DNA from: Atrichornis clamosus
Taxonomy: Eukaryota > Chordata > Aves > Passeriformes > Menuridae
Assembly (NCBI GenBank): GCA_013400975.1
Contig: WBMZ01008696.1
Location: 153,100 to 217,099 of the forward strand
Length of the DNA stretch: 64,000 nt
Direction: 5' to 3'
A model generated the notes under the pieces. The model worked only from the letters and a program-made list of their open reading frames with translations, did no database searches and had not been told where the DNA came from. How positions within the stretch are numbered: position 1 is the first letter of the stretch; each line of letters starts with the position of its first letter. The position numbers were made by a program, and so were the translations under genes. Shown piece by piece: positions 25,801 to 39,960 of this stretch.

Positions 25801-28334
25801 GCTGGATGGTCCCTGCAGCTTTGGACAAAGGAAGATCTTCACCACCCACCTTCTGCCTGCAACTTAATGCAACATAAATTTTCCAATTCACAAACCCATT
25901 GGCTGGTTTGTGCTGTCTTTTTAGGAAACCTTTCGGGGCTTTTCCTTTTGCATAAGGATTGCATAATCCTCAACTTCCTAGGAAACTGGGCTAAAAAAAA
26001 TTCTAAGCATATTAAGTGCTAAGATTAGAGTCTGCAGGCAAGGATCTGTAAACCAAATGTGTGCTGTGAAGGAAACAGCAGCGTAACTGAACACAACTGG
26101 CTCCCTGCGAGCTCATGAGAATATTTCACATCTAGATTTCAGACCTCTGATGAACTCTCTAGGATGGAGGAATGAACAAATCTTAGATTTAGCGTCAAAA
26201 GAGACAGACCCCAGGCACACAAGAACGGAAGGACTTGCTTTGATTTATAGGCACCAGCTGTCACATCCTATGATAATTAATTTCACTAACAGGCCTGATA
26301 TCAATCTCTCATTATAAAGAATAGTGGCAGAAACAGCAGAAATTGCTCTTATTACACATGTGCTACACCGAGACTGAAAAATCCTTTGCTCCCATGCTGG
26401 CAGGACTGCCAGTGTCATGAGAGCATTTGCACCACTTGCTGCACTGGCAAAATGAGCTTCCTTACAGACCAGCAAATTCAATGTACTGTGAAGCTGCGTG
26501 TGAGGACCTGCGCTTTTAAGGCTAAGGAACATACTGCACGGCAGCCAGCTGACCTACATTTACAGCTGAAGATGTAAAGCTGACCCACAGGGAGTTCTGT
26601 CTAACCTACAAACACAGAAGGAGTGCTAGTCAAGCAGACCATGATTTTAAAATTATAAACTGAGCAGGAGCAGCAGCATGGGGACAGGCTTTTCCTGCTG
26701 CCATGTGTGAGAAGCAAACCAGTTCAATATAGCATGATGAGCCACTGCCAGCAGGGAAGCACATTCCAGGATAACTATTTCCTCCTCAATATGCCTTGCT
26801 GCAGGGAGGAAAGCACAGTTTTACTATGTGAAGGCAAACTGAGTGAGCAGTGGGATGGCAGCCTGGGCTGAGAGGACAAACCAGGTCCTGGGGTCCCCTT
26901 GCAGGCAGTAAGGCTGCAGCAAAGCCAGTGCTGCTGTGCTGTCTCTGCTGCCAGGCTCATAGCATCAAAGCTCACACAAGTAGCAACAAACAGCTCCCCA
27001 CGTGAGCAAGGATAACCTTCTAAAAACAAAGGGGATAAGCAGTGCATTGTAGGGTTGCTAAGCCATAGAGAGAGAAGAGACAGAGGCACAACCTTCCCCA
27101 GGCACAGTGGTGGTAAGTGCATCAGCATAAGAGAATCACACACACTTGGGGCCAGATTTTTAACCCCCACTAAACAAAGTAGCTCTGTTGAGTTCAGCAC
27201 AGTGCTGCTCCACACTGCATGAGGATCTCCCCATTGGCATAAATCAGCCTTTAGAAAAACAGGCTCCCAGTGAATTTGCTGAGTCCCCCCCACCCCCAAA
27301 CCATTGATTTTTCTTGAACAGAGCATTCCCTGTCCCTCTGTGTAGCTGCATGGTCACATGACAGCTAAAGAGTACATGAGCTCTTGTTCCGCTTTACAGT
27401 GGTAAAGGAAAGATGTAAAAGAAAAAATAAATTTACTACAAGACAAAATGCATATCCTAAGCCCACCTATTAAAGATAGATTGTAAGTGTTAATTAAGAC
27501 ATCTTGCCTATAGTTAGATTACATCACACCATCCCTGAATGAAAGCTCTATAGTTTGGAATTTTTTGAGGAAAAACCAGAGAAAGGAAAATAGCTCTGCT
27601 GGGCTCTGTAACTAACCACAGAATGAAACAATCATTAATAAGGCCTTGATAGAAAGACAACTCCCAGATTACTCAGTATTACTTTCTTTTTAATGTTATT
27701 TTTCAGAAATCTGTCTTTTATCAAAACTTCACACAGACAAGACTTTTCCTGGGACCATGAAAATGCCTGATGCAGATGCATTAACCTGGGAGCCACAGCA
27801 GCTTAACTGCAGCATGAAGCAGGGACTGACTGCTGAGAGACAGCCACGTGTCTTACCTGCAACTCAGAGCTTGTGTTGGTGCAAGGTGCTGCAGTGGGTG
27901 TCTATATTTATCACAGACTTGACTGGGTCAAGTGTGTTACCTTGGTTCTCAGGTAGAAGTCGTGGTCCATAGAGGATCTTCATGGCATTTCTGTGACACT
28001 GATGGAAAGTGTGATGCCCATATACTGGAGCCAACTTGTGACATAAACGTGAACACAAACCATTCATATTTTCATGTATCATCTCTTTGTTCTTTCACCC
28101 AGACAGAGCCTTGTACTATAAAAAGGGGGTAAGAAGTTGACTAACAAGTAAGGTGGGTAAGAAGTTTCCTTTTTTTTGCATTAAACTTTGATGTCCACCA
28201 TATTAAATAAGGGCAAGAGGAACAGGGTCTGGTTTGCAGCTCAAGCAGGAATATTTAATATAAAAACCTAATATGCTGTGATAGAACTGCTTGAGGAATT
28301 CCTGTGTCATGGATTCTGGAAAATAATTCAAGTC
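25801..28334. other. Intergenic; no gene seen
   Basis: Includes a minus-strand open frame of 183 codons (26775-27326). It is low in charged residues and Leu/Ser/Cys-rich, which is typical of chance translation, and has no family features. Confidence 0.5.
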
Positions 28335-28425
28335 ACAGAATCATAGAATATCCTGAATTGGAAGGGATCCACAGAGTCCAACTCCTCACCTTGCACAGGG
28401 CAAGTGTTCACTGTTCTGAGACAAG
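28335..28425 (-). mobile_element. CR1 LINE 3' fragment
   Basis: CACAGAATCATAGAATATCC, then GAATTGGAAGGGATCC, GAGTCCAACTCC and TTGCACAGGGCAAG, match the reverse complement of a CR1 3' end, including two copies of the terminal octamer-like repeat. It is a short, 5'-truncated copy. Confidence 0.85.
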
Positions 28426-31400
28426 TGCATTTTCTGCCCATGCTTAATTTCAAGTGTAATCAATTATATTACCAAGGTTGAGATATTTATCTCTTACTGT
28501 CCCTGACAAATCATATCAGTTCAGCAAGTCACTTCCAAATTTTACTCCTTACAGGTGACATTTCAGCAAGTTCATGATCAGCCATGATTTGTGGCCAAAG
28601 TAAGGCCCTTTCTACTTGTAGAAAATAAAGACATTTCTATTCATTCAAGGAAGACAGACTAGAAAAACATTGCAAAGGTGATTACAGGATTCAACAGCAT
28701 AAGCCCCTAAACTACTTTTAAAAGTTAGATCAGAGTCTTTAAATCTGCTTTTGATAACTTTAAACATTTCACCTAATCTTGAGCTACAGCAATTTACAAG
28801 AACCTGAATAGATGACAGATCATTCCACCACAGTAATGAGCAGCCTGTCAGACATCATTTTTGTTAGCTACCATCTCCTCTAAGAACAGTGACCAGCATA
28901 TATTTCACATGGCAAATTACATACTACCTAAAACCTATACTGGTCATCTGAATTTATGAAACATTTCAAAACTCTCTCAGGGGAAACCAAAATAACAAGT
29001 ATATAATCCCTCTGTAGTCTAGCCTGAAAATTACAGGCCTCTAACTTCACAGACAGCATTTTCCTCAAAAATCCTTCCTAAAAAGACAGCTGAAAAGAGA
29101 AGTCAGTTATGTTAGAGAAACATTTGATATATTAGCACTAGAGTATTGGCTGAAAGTTCTCATCACTCCTTGTTTTCACAGTCTTATATTTGAGTTCCAT
29201 GAAGCAGTAAATTAAATGATTAGACAATCTTTTAAAGGTTCCCCCCTACTTCAGTTACCTATGTGAAGAACAATTTTTTCAAATTTTGTGCCTTGTACTA
29301 GCTCTCCATGTGAGAGCCTATTTTAGCCTAGATTCCCACAAATTGCCATGTTTTAATGGTTTCTTCATCAAAGGAGCAATGCCCATCTGGACACACTTAG
29401 CCAGCCACATTTCCTCACACATATGAAATGATGCTCTTGGTACAGAAATGCACCATCTGCCTTGGGTTTTAAACTTTCATATTGTGCCTGTCATTTGCAA
29501 AAGGTTAAGGAGACACACATCTCTGCTTTTATGGGGTCATGGGCAAGTCTGTGCAGTTTTGTCAGTTGCTACTGCCACACCAGGAGCTGAAACTACTCTG
29601 AGGGTGCTGACAGCGTTGCAGCAGTTACAAGTGGCCACAGGTTGCTGTCCTACTGATGAAACTTTCCCAAGGTGAGACCAATAGGTTTCCCTGTCTCCTT
29701 CTCCTTGCCTCTGGAAGGATCACATGAAAACCCCGAGGGAGTAAACCTCTTGTGTTTGGGGAAGTAGAAGCATGCACACACACGTGCTTTGCAAACACTT
29801 CAGTTTACATTAAAGGTACGAGCTGTGCATAATCAGTGCCATTTTCTGGTAGGAACATCCAGAAAGGTCCCAAATACTGGCTGCCCACTAAAACCAAAGT
29901 GTCTACAAGACCTACACTGTAAGGGAAGACATGAGCTGCTCTGGAGACATCCTCTCACCCATCCATCTGTTGTGACTGCGGGTGTAGAAAACAGGGAGAC
30001 GAGTTGTCGCCTAGCTCCCGTTTTCTTTCAGACTGCAATGCTGTGCAGATAATAATGAGTAAACTTCAGCAAGCTTTGCTTTCCAAGATGGTATTTCTAT
30101 GGAGATATTCCTGAACGTCTCCAGCTGGTGTCCTGGCTATGGATTTCAGTTTTGCTTCTAAAAGGTATGATAAATAATGTGATTAAAAGCAATGGGTTGT
30201 CTTCATTCCAAGGGATGTGTGTGTCAGGCTGGTGGGTTTTTTAGTGATGCATATTTCTCACACACAAAGAAATTCTAATTTTGCTTTGCTTTCTAAATTT
30301 CTTCTCTGGTTAGTTTTTATCTGTTCCTGCATGCCAGGCATCCTGGAATCTGGATTGTGCACCATGGAAAAACCATCCTTTCATATTCTGTGAAAGAATG
30401 AAATTTGCTGGTGGGGAAAAACCCTTCCTGGTTTTACCCAGTGTTATTTGGAACATGAGGAAGTTGCTGCTGAGGTGGGTGCATCATGCACCAAGCCTTC
30501 AGACTGGAAAACTGAGCTACCTAAGGTACCTTCTCCTGGTAGTGTCCATTCTCTTAGTCAAGACAATATTTTGCTCAGAAAACTCAGATCAAATATTATG
30601 TTCCGAATGTATTGTTATGTTCTATGTATTCCCTGAAAATAAATCCCTTGCTGTTGCAGAAGCTGCAGAGCATATGATCAAAGGATGCCATATGGGCCAT
30701 TTTTTAACAATGAAAAATGAATGCACCATTTGTCGGGCTGTAATTAAAACGGAAGAACAATTCCAGTTTTCACTGCCATTGTTAGCCTGGCTATCTCTAT
30801 CATAGAACATAAAGAGTTTCTTGCCTTATTACTCCTAGCATGAATCCACAGCATATCAGGTTTACACATGGATATTGGTAGTAAATATTTCATATTATGA
30901 CTCATTAATATGCTGGTATATATGTAAGCATATTGCCTACCAGCTTCCTACTTCCATACATGTTAATAAGAGTGTGTTTATATACATATACAGAAATACA
31001 AATTCACATCCAAGCTAACTAACAAACCCAACAAAGACAAAAATAAAATCACTGCAGACAGTTTACATGTCATTCTGAATTCCAAGTGTTTTAAAATAAT
31101 ACTGTAATTTGCAAATCCACATTATAAATGAACATGTTATAAGAGCATTGCATAAAAGCTATTTCAAACTGTCAAAATACAAATCAATGTATTTCCACTT
31201 TCTTAACTCAGGTCTTAATTTACAAACAAAACATTTCTAGATAAATGCTTTTTCAAAAGAGAATCCTAGTTTTCTCTTGGATCCATTTCTGTAGAATTGC
31301 CAAATATAATCATTAGCAGAGATCACAAGCTTTATGATATTTTTAGTTGCCTCCTCTTTCCACTTTTCTCCATTTTTCCCCCCTCAAGACAAAATGGCTA

Positions 31401-34400
31401 GAAATGCCCTTTTATCTACTCTAAGAAAACTGAGAGATCAGGATCCTGGTACATTTACAAGGCTGAGGGAGGCAATTGGGGTGCAAAGCACCACACCAGA
31501 GGACTGACAGCAGAACAGCAAAAAATCTGCCACGCTGTTTTGAGGCTGGCTGCAGTCATGGCCTTCACAATGCGACAAGCTGTGGAGCAGGCTGGGAAAG
31601 GGCAATGCATCCAATGTGACTGGTCCTCATCCCCTGCCCTGCCACAGGGCCCTGAGCCACCCTTGCTTCCCTGGGACTCATAGAGACCACCAACATAGCT
31701 CAGGCACAAGGGCATCCATTCCAACGGTGCCCAAAGTGAAGCCACCTCCACCTTTGGGTTGACAGTGACAGAAGTCACCAAGGTTTTACCTGTCGTGGCA
31801 CATAGAGTGGTTGCAAAGGCTCAAAAGATACATAAGCAGCCTGTATTCAGCTCTTTCAGGGTTTCTACCTTGCAGGAACACACCAGCAGCACACCAGGAA
31901 CGGGGTTTCAAAGAGCCCTTTGAAGAATCAAGAGGACCGTGCATTCCCCTCCAAATAAGTCACATCCTACTTTGTGGCAAAGCCTCGTCTCTACCATGGG
32001 TTACTTTCAGCGCTTCTCATTAAATCTAAAACTAGCAAAAATCACATCTTCATACAGTTTCCTCCCCTTTTTCTTCCTTTCCAGTATTACAAGTATACAG
32101 CCACAGATGGCAACTTCACAGACGCAGGAATCTCCAGGAGGATGAACAGGTACCAAGCTAGTATGTCAGAACTATATTTTTCACATGTAATAAACTTAAA
32201 TCATAACCAGAAAGAAGTTCTAATTGAAATTCCACAAGAAAATCCCAGGAAATCACAAACACAACTATAAAGCTAGATATTTCTGTTTTGCAGATACAAC
32301 CTCATCTTTCATATAATGGTAGTGCCTGTGATTTCTAGAAGGGATGTTTGAGATCCAATGAGTATGAATGTCAGCTTCCCGTGGCTCTCTTAGAAGCCTC
32401 AGCCAGCAAGAACAGGAGCAAGAGTGGTGCAGAAGCATAGGAACAAGCAAAAAAGTAGTTTAGACTATTTACAGGGCCAACAAAACAAATGTTTAAGACA
32501 CAGCACCAAAGTTTGTCAATGCTATCTGGCACAATTGCACAAAAGTCATACCAACCCATATTTGCTGCATCATTTCTCTTTAATACAAGGTCCTACTTCA
32601 CACTCATAACCACAGGGGATAATGGAGCCACACAACTTCAGGGACTGTCATTCCACTTGTCATGGGAGCCAGTTCAACAAGTTATTTCCTTCTGCAGCTG
32701 AAATACAGATGGGATTGCACCAAGGGAGGCCTCCCCTCTTCCCCACTTGGACATACTGGGAAGACTCTTCCTTACAACTACAGCTGCAAATCAATGTTCA
32801 TGTCTCTCTTTCACCTACAAAACTTGGCCCTCCTACTCTGTCCTCTTCTCAGAGTTCCCAAAACATAACTTCAACACAGCTTGGAGAGGCAGGTGATTCC
32901 AAGTGGCTATATCCAGCACCATGCCATCTGTGTATGTCTCCTTGAGGAACCCATTACATCCCAGGCCAGTATGGCACTGCAGAGCTATTCCAGTCAAGGC
33001 AAATCATGAAGCTGCTCAGGTTCCCCCTTGGCCCTCAGGAAGAAGAATGAAGAAAAGCATCATGGCCATCAACAGTTTTGCTGTGCACAGTCCAAGAGTA
33101 TGGGAAGTTCTAGCTCAGGAAATCTTTAGGGTCTGTATATAGCTTTACTCAGCTTTAATTTAATACTTCGTCTTAGCTCTGAGGAAGTTATAGTGTCCCT
33201 ACACTATGTGCAGCAGGGATCTGTTTGCAGAAAACACGGACACCCCGCTTCCTGCACCACCTCTCCTCACAAAAACCGGAGAAACATTAGAGAGAGGTAT
33301 TTTGAACAAGTACAGTGATTAAATTTTGTTTCCCAAAGCTGTCAAAAAGGCACAGTTTCAAACTCCACCCTGAGCATCAGAGGCAGGCACTGCAGGTTGT
33401 TAGAGTGAAACTCAGAATATTTAGTATCCTTTTTGAAGCAGCAAGTATGTTGTACTCTCAGGATTAGCTACATCTTTGTATATTATAGAACCCCTGCAGT
33501 CTAAAAAGCTGCATTCCTTCATTCTATTCCAGTGCTGCTGATCAACTATCAATTCCTTAGGTAGCAATAGTTTTGGAGGCTTTTCAGAAATGTTTATCTG
33601 GAGAGCTGTTTGCAATTAATCTAGGTGCAATGCAGTATCCTGCCACTTTGAGCACCACACTCTTGGGGGGCTACATTAAAGACATTCCCTTCCTTAGCTC
33701 TGCCCTATTTTTGCTCTGTTGCAAAGCACAACTTGCAAAATGATCCACAGCATCAAACTTCATAGAAGTTACCCTTTAAAAAGAACGGACAAGATTAATC
33801 AGCAATTTTTAGAAGACGTGAGCAAATATTAGCAAGCAGCTCTGGTATTTCGAGCTTCCACTAGCAAAATAATAAAACCAAAGAAAACATTTTAATATCA
33901 ACATCTTGCAGCTGCATTTTGCTCTCTTGTGGCAGAAAGCTTAAATCAATGTGTTGCAGCACAGGAAATAACCAGAGTAGGACACAAATGCAGTGTTTCA
34001 ACTTAGATCATTGCAACAGTTAATTGAGCATTTTGTGACAGCAAGCCATTTACCAAGTACATTTTCACATAACTAGGCAGCAAATGAGACAGAGTCCAGG
34101 AGCTGCACAATTAATTGTGTCAGCAGTTATATCAAAAAGCAGTTTACACATATAGACGTGGGTATACAGACCTATCTTTATATACTCACCGTGCAGCAAG
34201 GCATGGGTGTTGCGTTGGTCTCAAAACAATCGCTTTACAGCCCCAGGCAGAGCAACCTTCCTCTCACTCTCATCTCGGGCAAGTCAGTGTTTCTGGAAGG
34301 TGGCCAGGCAAGATCAGATTCATCAGCCAATAAAATTGTCTAAAGCTGCCGTTCCACAGGAGACCGTTCCTCCGGCTGCAGCCTCAGGAGCAGCCAATAA

Positions 34401-37400
34401 AGGAGAAAATCAGCATCAGAGTGCAGGCGAGCATTTTGCCCCGTACTAAGGGTCTGCTCTCCAAAAATCCAGCTTCCCCCTGCCTGTGCTGCTGTACACG
34501 GTCGTCCTGCACAAAAAATAACTTGCACTTGGCTTGTCTGGCTAAAATAGGTGCACAGCTATTCTGAACACTGACAAGGGTAAAGAAATCAGTCAAGCAG
34601 GTGCCTCATGTGCTGGGAAGCAATAGAGTGACATTCAGAGCTGTGGATTCATGCTGTTGGAGGGGTACCACAGCAGACCTAGCTTTTTATGGGGCACTGG
34701 GAATTCCTGCTCACACAACAGAGCACTCACTCGAAGGCAGAGATGTTGTTCGTGGTGGGCAATGTGGAGACTGTGAAAACCTTACCCCTCTTTTATCTTC
34801 CAGAGCTGGACCTGCTGCAGTGGCTGCAGGAAGCCATCCTGTCCTCAGCCCCACGTGTTTGTCCTGGACTTCATTGCCATTCAGAAGAGCCCTTGATTTC
34901 ACCCTGCCAGTCCTACGGCAGCAGCAAAACATCCCAGTGTGCAACAAGACCTTGCAGAGGTGACAGTCAGAGCTGTCTGACATCTGGGGATCCTTAGGGC
35001 TTGCCTTTACTTGAAAAACAAAAAAAGTCTATCTTACTATGTGTTATCTAACCAACAGTAAATCCTCAAGATGACAAGATATTTGTTGCAGTTATGCATG
35101 GTAGGAGGTCAAGAAAGGCCTTTGCAGGTCTTTACTTGTAAATTAACACTCTGAAGAAGACCAGGCATTGTCACCAGTCTGAAAACATGTATTTTGACAG
35201 CAGATGACCCATTTTGCCACAAAGTCTTAGTAGAGAAAAAGCACAGGTGGTCTCTGCACACTATTTTACTGCCTTGTTAGTATTTACCTCTCCTAATCTC
35301 TCTGAGGTAGAAACTATTTGGATTTGTTTCCCCAGAAATTTTGCATCAAGATGCTTTATCTGCAAAGCTGACTTGCCACCCAGTCTGAAAGCAGCCCAGG
35401 CCAAATCCCACATTCCCAGCAACGTTTCTTTCAGTCTCCTAACACAAATGAAAAGCAAATACTATCTAATCTTCACCAATAACATTACATACCATCACCT
35501 ACATGTACTGAAGGACAGAGTTGTCTGTAGTGCAGACAACCCTTTGGAAGGTTAAGACTTTGCTAAAAGCTACACTGCACCTTGAAATGGGAGGAGATTC
35601 TTAATGGAAAAGCAAATATTAAGGAAAAAAAAAAGATTTGAATATGATGATTAGATATTAGAATAATGTCATGAAGACTGTCATTAACAATAACTGGTTT
35701 TCATTTTCATGTGCCATTGCCTTTAATCCCCTGTTTTATATGGATATATTTTTACATGTTTGTGTGAGACCTCTGCTCCCTTTTCATGCTGATACTACAA
35801 CTCTTTGGAGGACCACAAGCCAAAGAAGTTACCCCCAGAGACCTGAAGGATGTTTTACAGTGGAGGAGCTGAAAAAGAGGCTCCTCAAGAGCCACAGTGT
35901 GCTAAAATCAGGCAGCACAGAGGCACAGCCAAACTGAATTCAGCAGCCTGGGCTTTGTACTCTGACCTTGAAAAGCTACATGTGCAAGCATTTATGATCT
36001 GGATTTTCCTTTGATGTAAATTGGCATAGACCCACACCAATTCAGATAGGCTTTTCTTCCAGCTGGGGATCTTCTGCTATCTCTGGAAAACACGGGGTTC
36101 CCTTTGGAGCCATGGTATGCTGCCATATTGCCCATTCAGTGGCGGTGCTGGGCAGGGAGCACACGCCAACCTAAAGGCAAATACATGCTGAGGGCTCCCT
36201 CAATTAGGGTCTCAGGGTGTGGACAGAGGCTTATCAAGTAGCAGCTTAGAAAAACAGTGCCTTGGCTGCAAAGAGGAAGCCAAGTTGGACATAGACTTAT
36301 TGGGAGCAGCCATCCTAAGGAAACTAAGGGAAACATGACAGCAAACGAGGAGTCTCCATACCTTTGGGAGCAGGAGAGCACAAAGCCAGCAGCAGGCCAG
36401 GACCACACCAGTGGCATACAAAAAACGGGGATACCAAGGAGTTTCCCAGAGCAGCCTGCCTCCAGGAACTTCTTCATCTTCACACAGCTGAAAAGAAAAA
36501 TCAATCAAGCAGCTGTGGTGGTATCCCATCCCACTGCCAGGCATTGGGTTGATATAGTCTGCAAGTTGTGCACATTGTGCTAAAAGGCTGGTGAACATTT
36601 TCTTCTCCTGTGTGTTTGGAGTGAGGTCAAACTGCACTGAGAGGTGCTGTTGTAGGGTTTGACTTACCATTCATCACAAACTTTAGTTTCAGGATTTAAA
36701 TGCAGTAATGGAGAGCATTTTCTAAGCTGCTTTCTACATGCATTTGAGGTGGGTTTGGCTCCAATTAATTTGGAACAGGGCAGGGAGTTCAGAAATTTTC
36801 CTTTTCTCTCTCTCACATCCCTGTGTCCCACTTTAGTTTTAAAGTGGTAAGGCCTATCTAGATTAAGGCACTAGGAGGGAGAAGGAAGAGAAAGAAAAGA
36901 AATCTAACTGAATTAGAGATGGCTGACAGGGCATTTCATCATGACAATTGTGTGCTCAAAGCTTTTCAGAATCCATAACAAGAGTGGCCATGCAAATCAG
37001 TGAGTCATTGCAACAGCTGAAGGGGAAAAACCCTACCAAAAAAAAGGCAAAGATAAAAAGAACTCTGCTCATCTGCTGAACCTGCTCACTGAGGAGTTTC
37101 CACAGCATGCTTGTGCTTTTCCTGGCCATTGCCCATTTTTATTCTCTTTAGAGCATTTATCCATCGTGAACTTTGTGAACTAGGGTGTTCCTTCTGGGAA
37201 AGCTACATCACTTTCTTACTACTAGGATAGCCCAGCAGCATGCAGGAAGCCTAAGACACTTCAAGGAACTGAAGCATATCTTTGTAGTTAGAGGTAAGTC
37301 TGTTAAAACTGCATTGGGCTTCTCTGTAACACAAGATCAAAAGCTGGTCCCCTCTTCCCCATCTCTTCCAGGACCTGGATATGCAGCTGGCATCTGTGTG

Positions 37401-39089
37401 TCCTCAGTGAGGGGCTAGGGCAGTTTTGACCTCTTAACAGCAGTCTTCTGGTTTTGTATGTTTTATGGTCTCAGAACTTGCACAGTTCTTAAATATTTCT
37501 ATTTTTTAATATATAGATGATGTCAATGTTTAAAGAGAAAGTACTGATTTTTGGAAGAAAACTGTTTTGCACTCAACCCTTCACACCTACTTTGTGCACA
37601 AAAGACAGCAAGACAGTGTGACTTTCCAGAGTTTTACCTTTTCAAGCAAGGAATGATGAAAGATCATATATATGAAAAAGTAGTAAAACAATCAAAAGAA
37701 CTCATTCTGTTTTTTCACCTACCTCAAGTCTAAGCAGCCTCTGCTTGAGGGGACTCCAGAAACATGGAGAAATACAAGAGCAATATGCACCAGAAAGCAG
37801 ACATTGGTCCTAGAGTAGAAAAAAAGCAGCCTGAAAGAGAGTTACAGGAAATTATTTCCCTGTAAATTGTCAACACCTGTGAGAAGGGAGATACCCCACC
37901 CCTCTTGGAGGAGGCAGGCCAGCAGACACGGCCCCCAGTGGCCCTTGCTTTGAGAGGGAAGGTGGCTTTGGAGTGAGCAGAACACGGAAGCAGATGATCA
38001 AAGAACTGGTGTTTCAGTGCTCAGCTCCAGGTTGCTTTACACAGTCCTACTTCACGTGCAGCCTGTGATGAACAAAAGGGATGAAGCCAGCTCTGTCACA
38101 GCTGGGGGTTTTGTGTGGCAGAGCAGCTGTACCAGCTATCTGTAATAAACACCTTCTATGTGTGGTGTCCTGTGATCGATCATGACAGATACTTAACTTA
38201 TTCATTAACACAGGAAAGGAGACCTTGAGTGATTCACAGTTGGGGAAAAAAAGAAACAAGTCATGTTGCTCAGAACTCTGATTCAGATGAAGAAATTCTG
38301 CAAGTCTAATAATGCAGCTTTTGGCCTTTAGGGTTATTTATGGGAAAAGTGAATTTGAACAGACCTGCCAGGTTTGTTCAATAAAAGGAAGGGACTGGGT
38401 TTTTATTTACACACATCTCCTTCCTTAAATCAGTTTGACACTGCAGTATAGAGTCGATGCTCTCTGGCTGGCAGCTTCGTTACCATCTGTAACAAATGTA
38501 ACATTTATATAAAATTTATGTTGTAACAGCAAATACAGTTTAGGAGAAGGAAAACATTTAGGGAAGCTGGGTTCAGAAAAGGCTAGAGTGAGTCAACACG
38601 GGCCTCTCTGTTTCCATGGAATTAAGAGCATTACCCTACCCGCCTTAACTGCAGTCAAACTGCAGCCCAAACAACTGGCAGGAAATACTGCATCAGATTA
38701 TCAGAAAGGAAAGTCTAGCACTAAGGAGGGAGGGAGATCTCCCAGGCAGGGAGCATGCTGGACTGGGACCCAGCAGGAACCAAGCTTATTTTCCATCTCA
38801 GTTGCTGATTTCTGTCCCACTCTAGGCAGACCCCTAACTGCATGGGGGAAGAAATCTGTATAAATAAATGAAAAATTTTAGCAAACAGCTGTTCTGGAGT
38901 AAATACCTTGTCACATCCCATTTTCTGCTTGTTGAAACAAACTTTACCCATGCTTCCTCTGCTGCACTTAGACTAATTTATCATGCATTATGTATGTTCC
39001 TCCGTCTCAGAGTTTAATTATTCATGAATCCCTCTACCCTCACCTTCTTTCCCCTTCCACATGCACAAGGACCAGCAGGCACGATTCCT
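28426..39089. other. Intergenic; no gene seen
   Basis: Mostly A/T-rich with modestly G/C-richer stretches at about 31450-31800 and 34600-35000. A plus-strand frame of 135 codons at 30398-30805 has no recognisable domain. I saw no CR1 or LTR fragments here. Confidence 0.5.
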
Positions 39090-39960
39090 CAACTCAAGCC
39101 CTCCACCACCACCAGCTCTCCAAGGTGTGAGCCCATAGCCTGGCCCAGGTCTGGACATTGATGGTTTCCGCCAGAGGTCCCCAAATCCTGCATGTTTACT
39201 GACTGGTTTGGGAAGGCGTAGGAGCGCTGTGTTAGACCTGACTGATGCCTGGAAATGTCACCTCCCCGGGGGCTCCCTGACAACCCTCGTGCCCCTCCAG
39301 CAGGTGCTGTGGGCTGGAGAGAGCACAGTGTACCCCCCAAAAGTGTGGGGTGGCCACCAAGGCATGCACCGGAAAACCCCAATGTGAGGTTTGAAACAAA
39401 CTCCCCTCGGCCCACACAGTGGCGGGAACCCCAAGGAGCCACCTCAGGGCTCTGAGGGCCCTCTGGCCAGGGGTGGGACTCGCTGTTTCTCTCAGCACCA
39501 TTTTCACCCCATTTCTGCCTGGAGGGAAATGTCTGAAGAAGGCAGACCTACCCACTGGGTGCCAGCTTACACAAGGGCCATGCCAGTCCTGTCCCCAGCA
39601 GTGGCGGGAGCAGGGTAAATTAGACACGGCGGCCAGATCGGATGAGGAGCCCAGGCCTGATGGCGGCGGGGTGGCAAGGAGAAGATCCATGCCCGGTGTT
39701 GCTGCCCAGGTGCTGGCAGCAGCAGCGTGGCTGCTGTGATGGGAGGTGCCAGGAGCTGCTCCATGATGGATCCACCCAGCTCCAGCACATTCCTCACCAG
39801 CCCCACCATTGGGCGCTGTCTGGCCTGTCACTCAAGCTTGTGCTGCCTCTGGGAAAACATCCTCCAGTGAGGGCATGACCCTCACCAGCAGCAAGGAGTG
39901 AGCGACACACTGCGAGGAACAGCCCTGAGGGCAGCTGGGCGTGCAGGAGAGGGGAGGTGG
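39090..39960. other. GC-rich patch in the intergenic region
   Basis: This 0.9-kb stretch is clearly richer in G and C than its surroundings and has scattered CpGs (CCCCGG, GGCGGG, CACGGCGG, GGCGGCGGGG). Long open frames occur on both strands at once, the longest about 199 codons on the minus strand (39232-39831). That is what high GC and few stops produce, and no domain is recognisable. It could be a small CpG island or lncRNA promoter, or a decayed GC-rich repeat. I cannot tell which. Confidence 0.4.

Noticed and set aside
26775..27326. Minus-strand open frame of 183 codons
   Set aside because: Leu/Ser/Cys-rich with no domain, no splice context and no codon bias; it fits chance in G/C-richer DNA.
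30398..30805. Plus-strand open frame of 135 codons with CSEC and CTIC pairs
   Set aside because: The Cys pairs do not fit a known zinc-binding spacing, and no splice-bounded or conserved segment is seen.
39232..39831. Minus-strand open frame of 199 codons
   Set aside because: Equally long frames exist in other frames and on the other strand, as expected of GC-rich DNA; no family resemblance.
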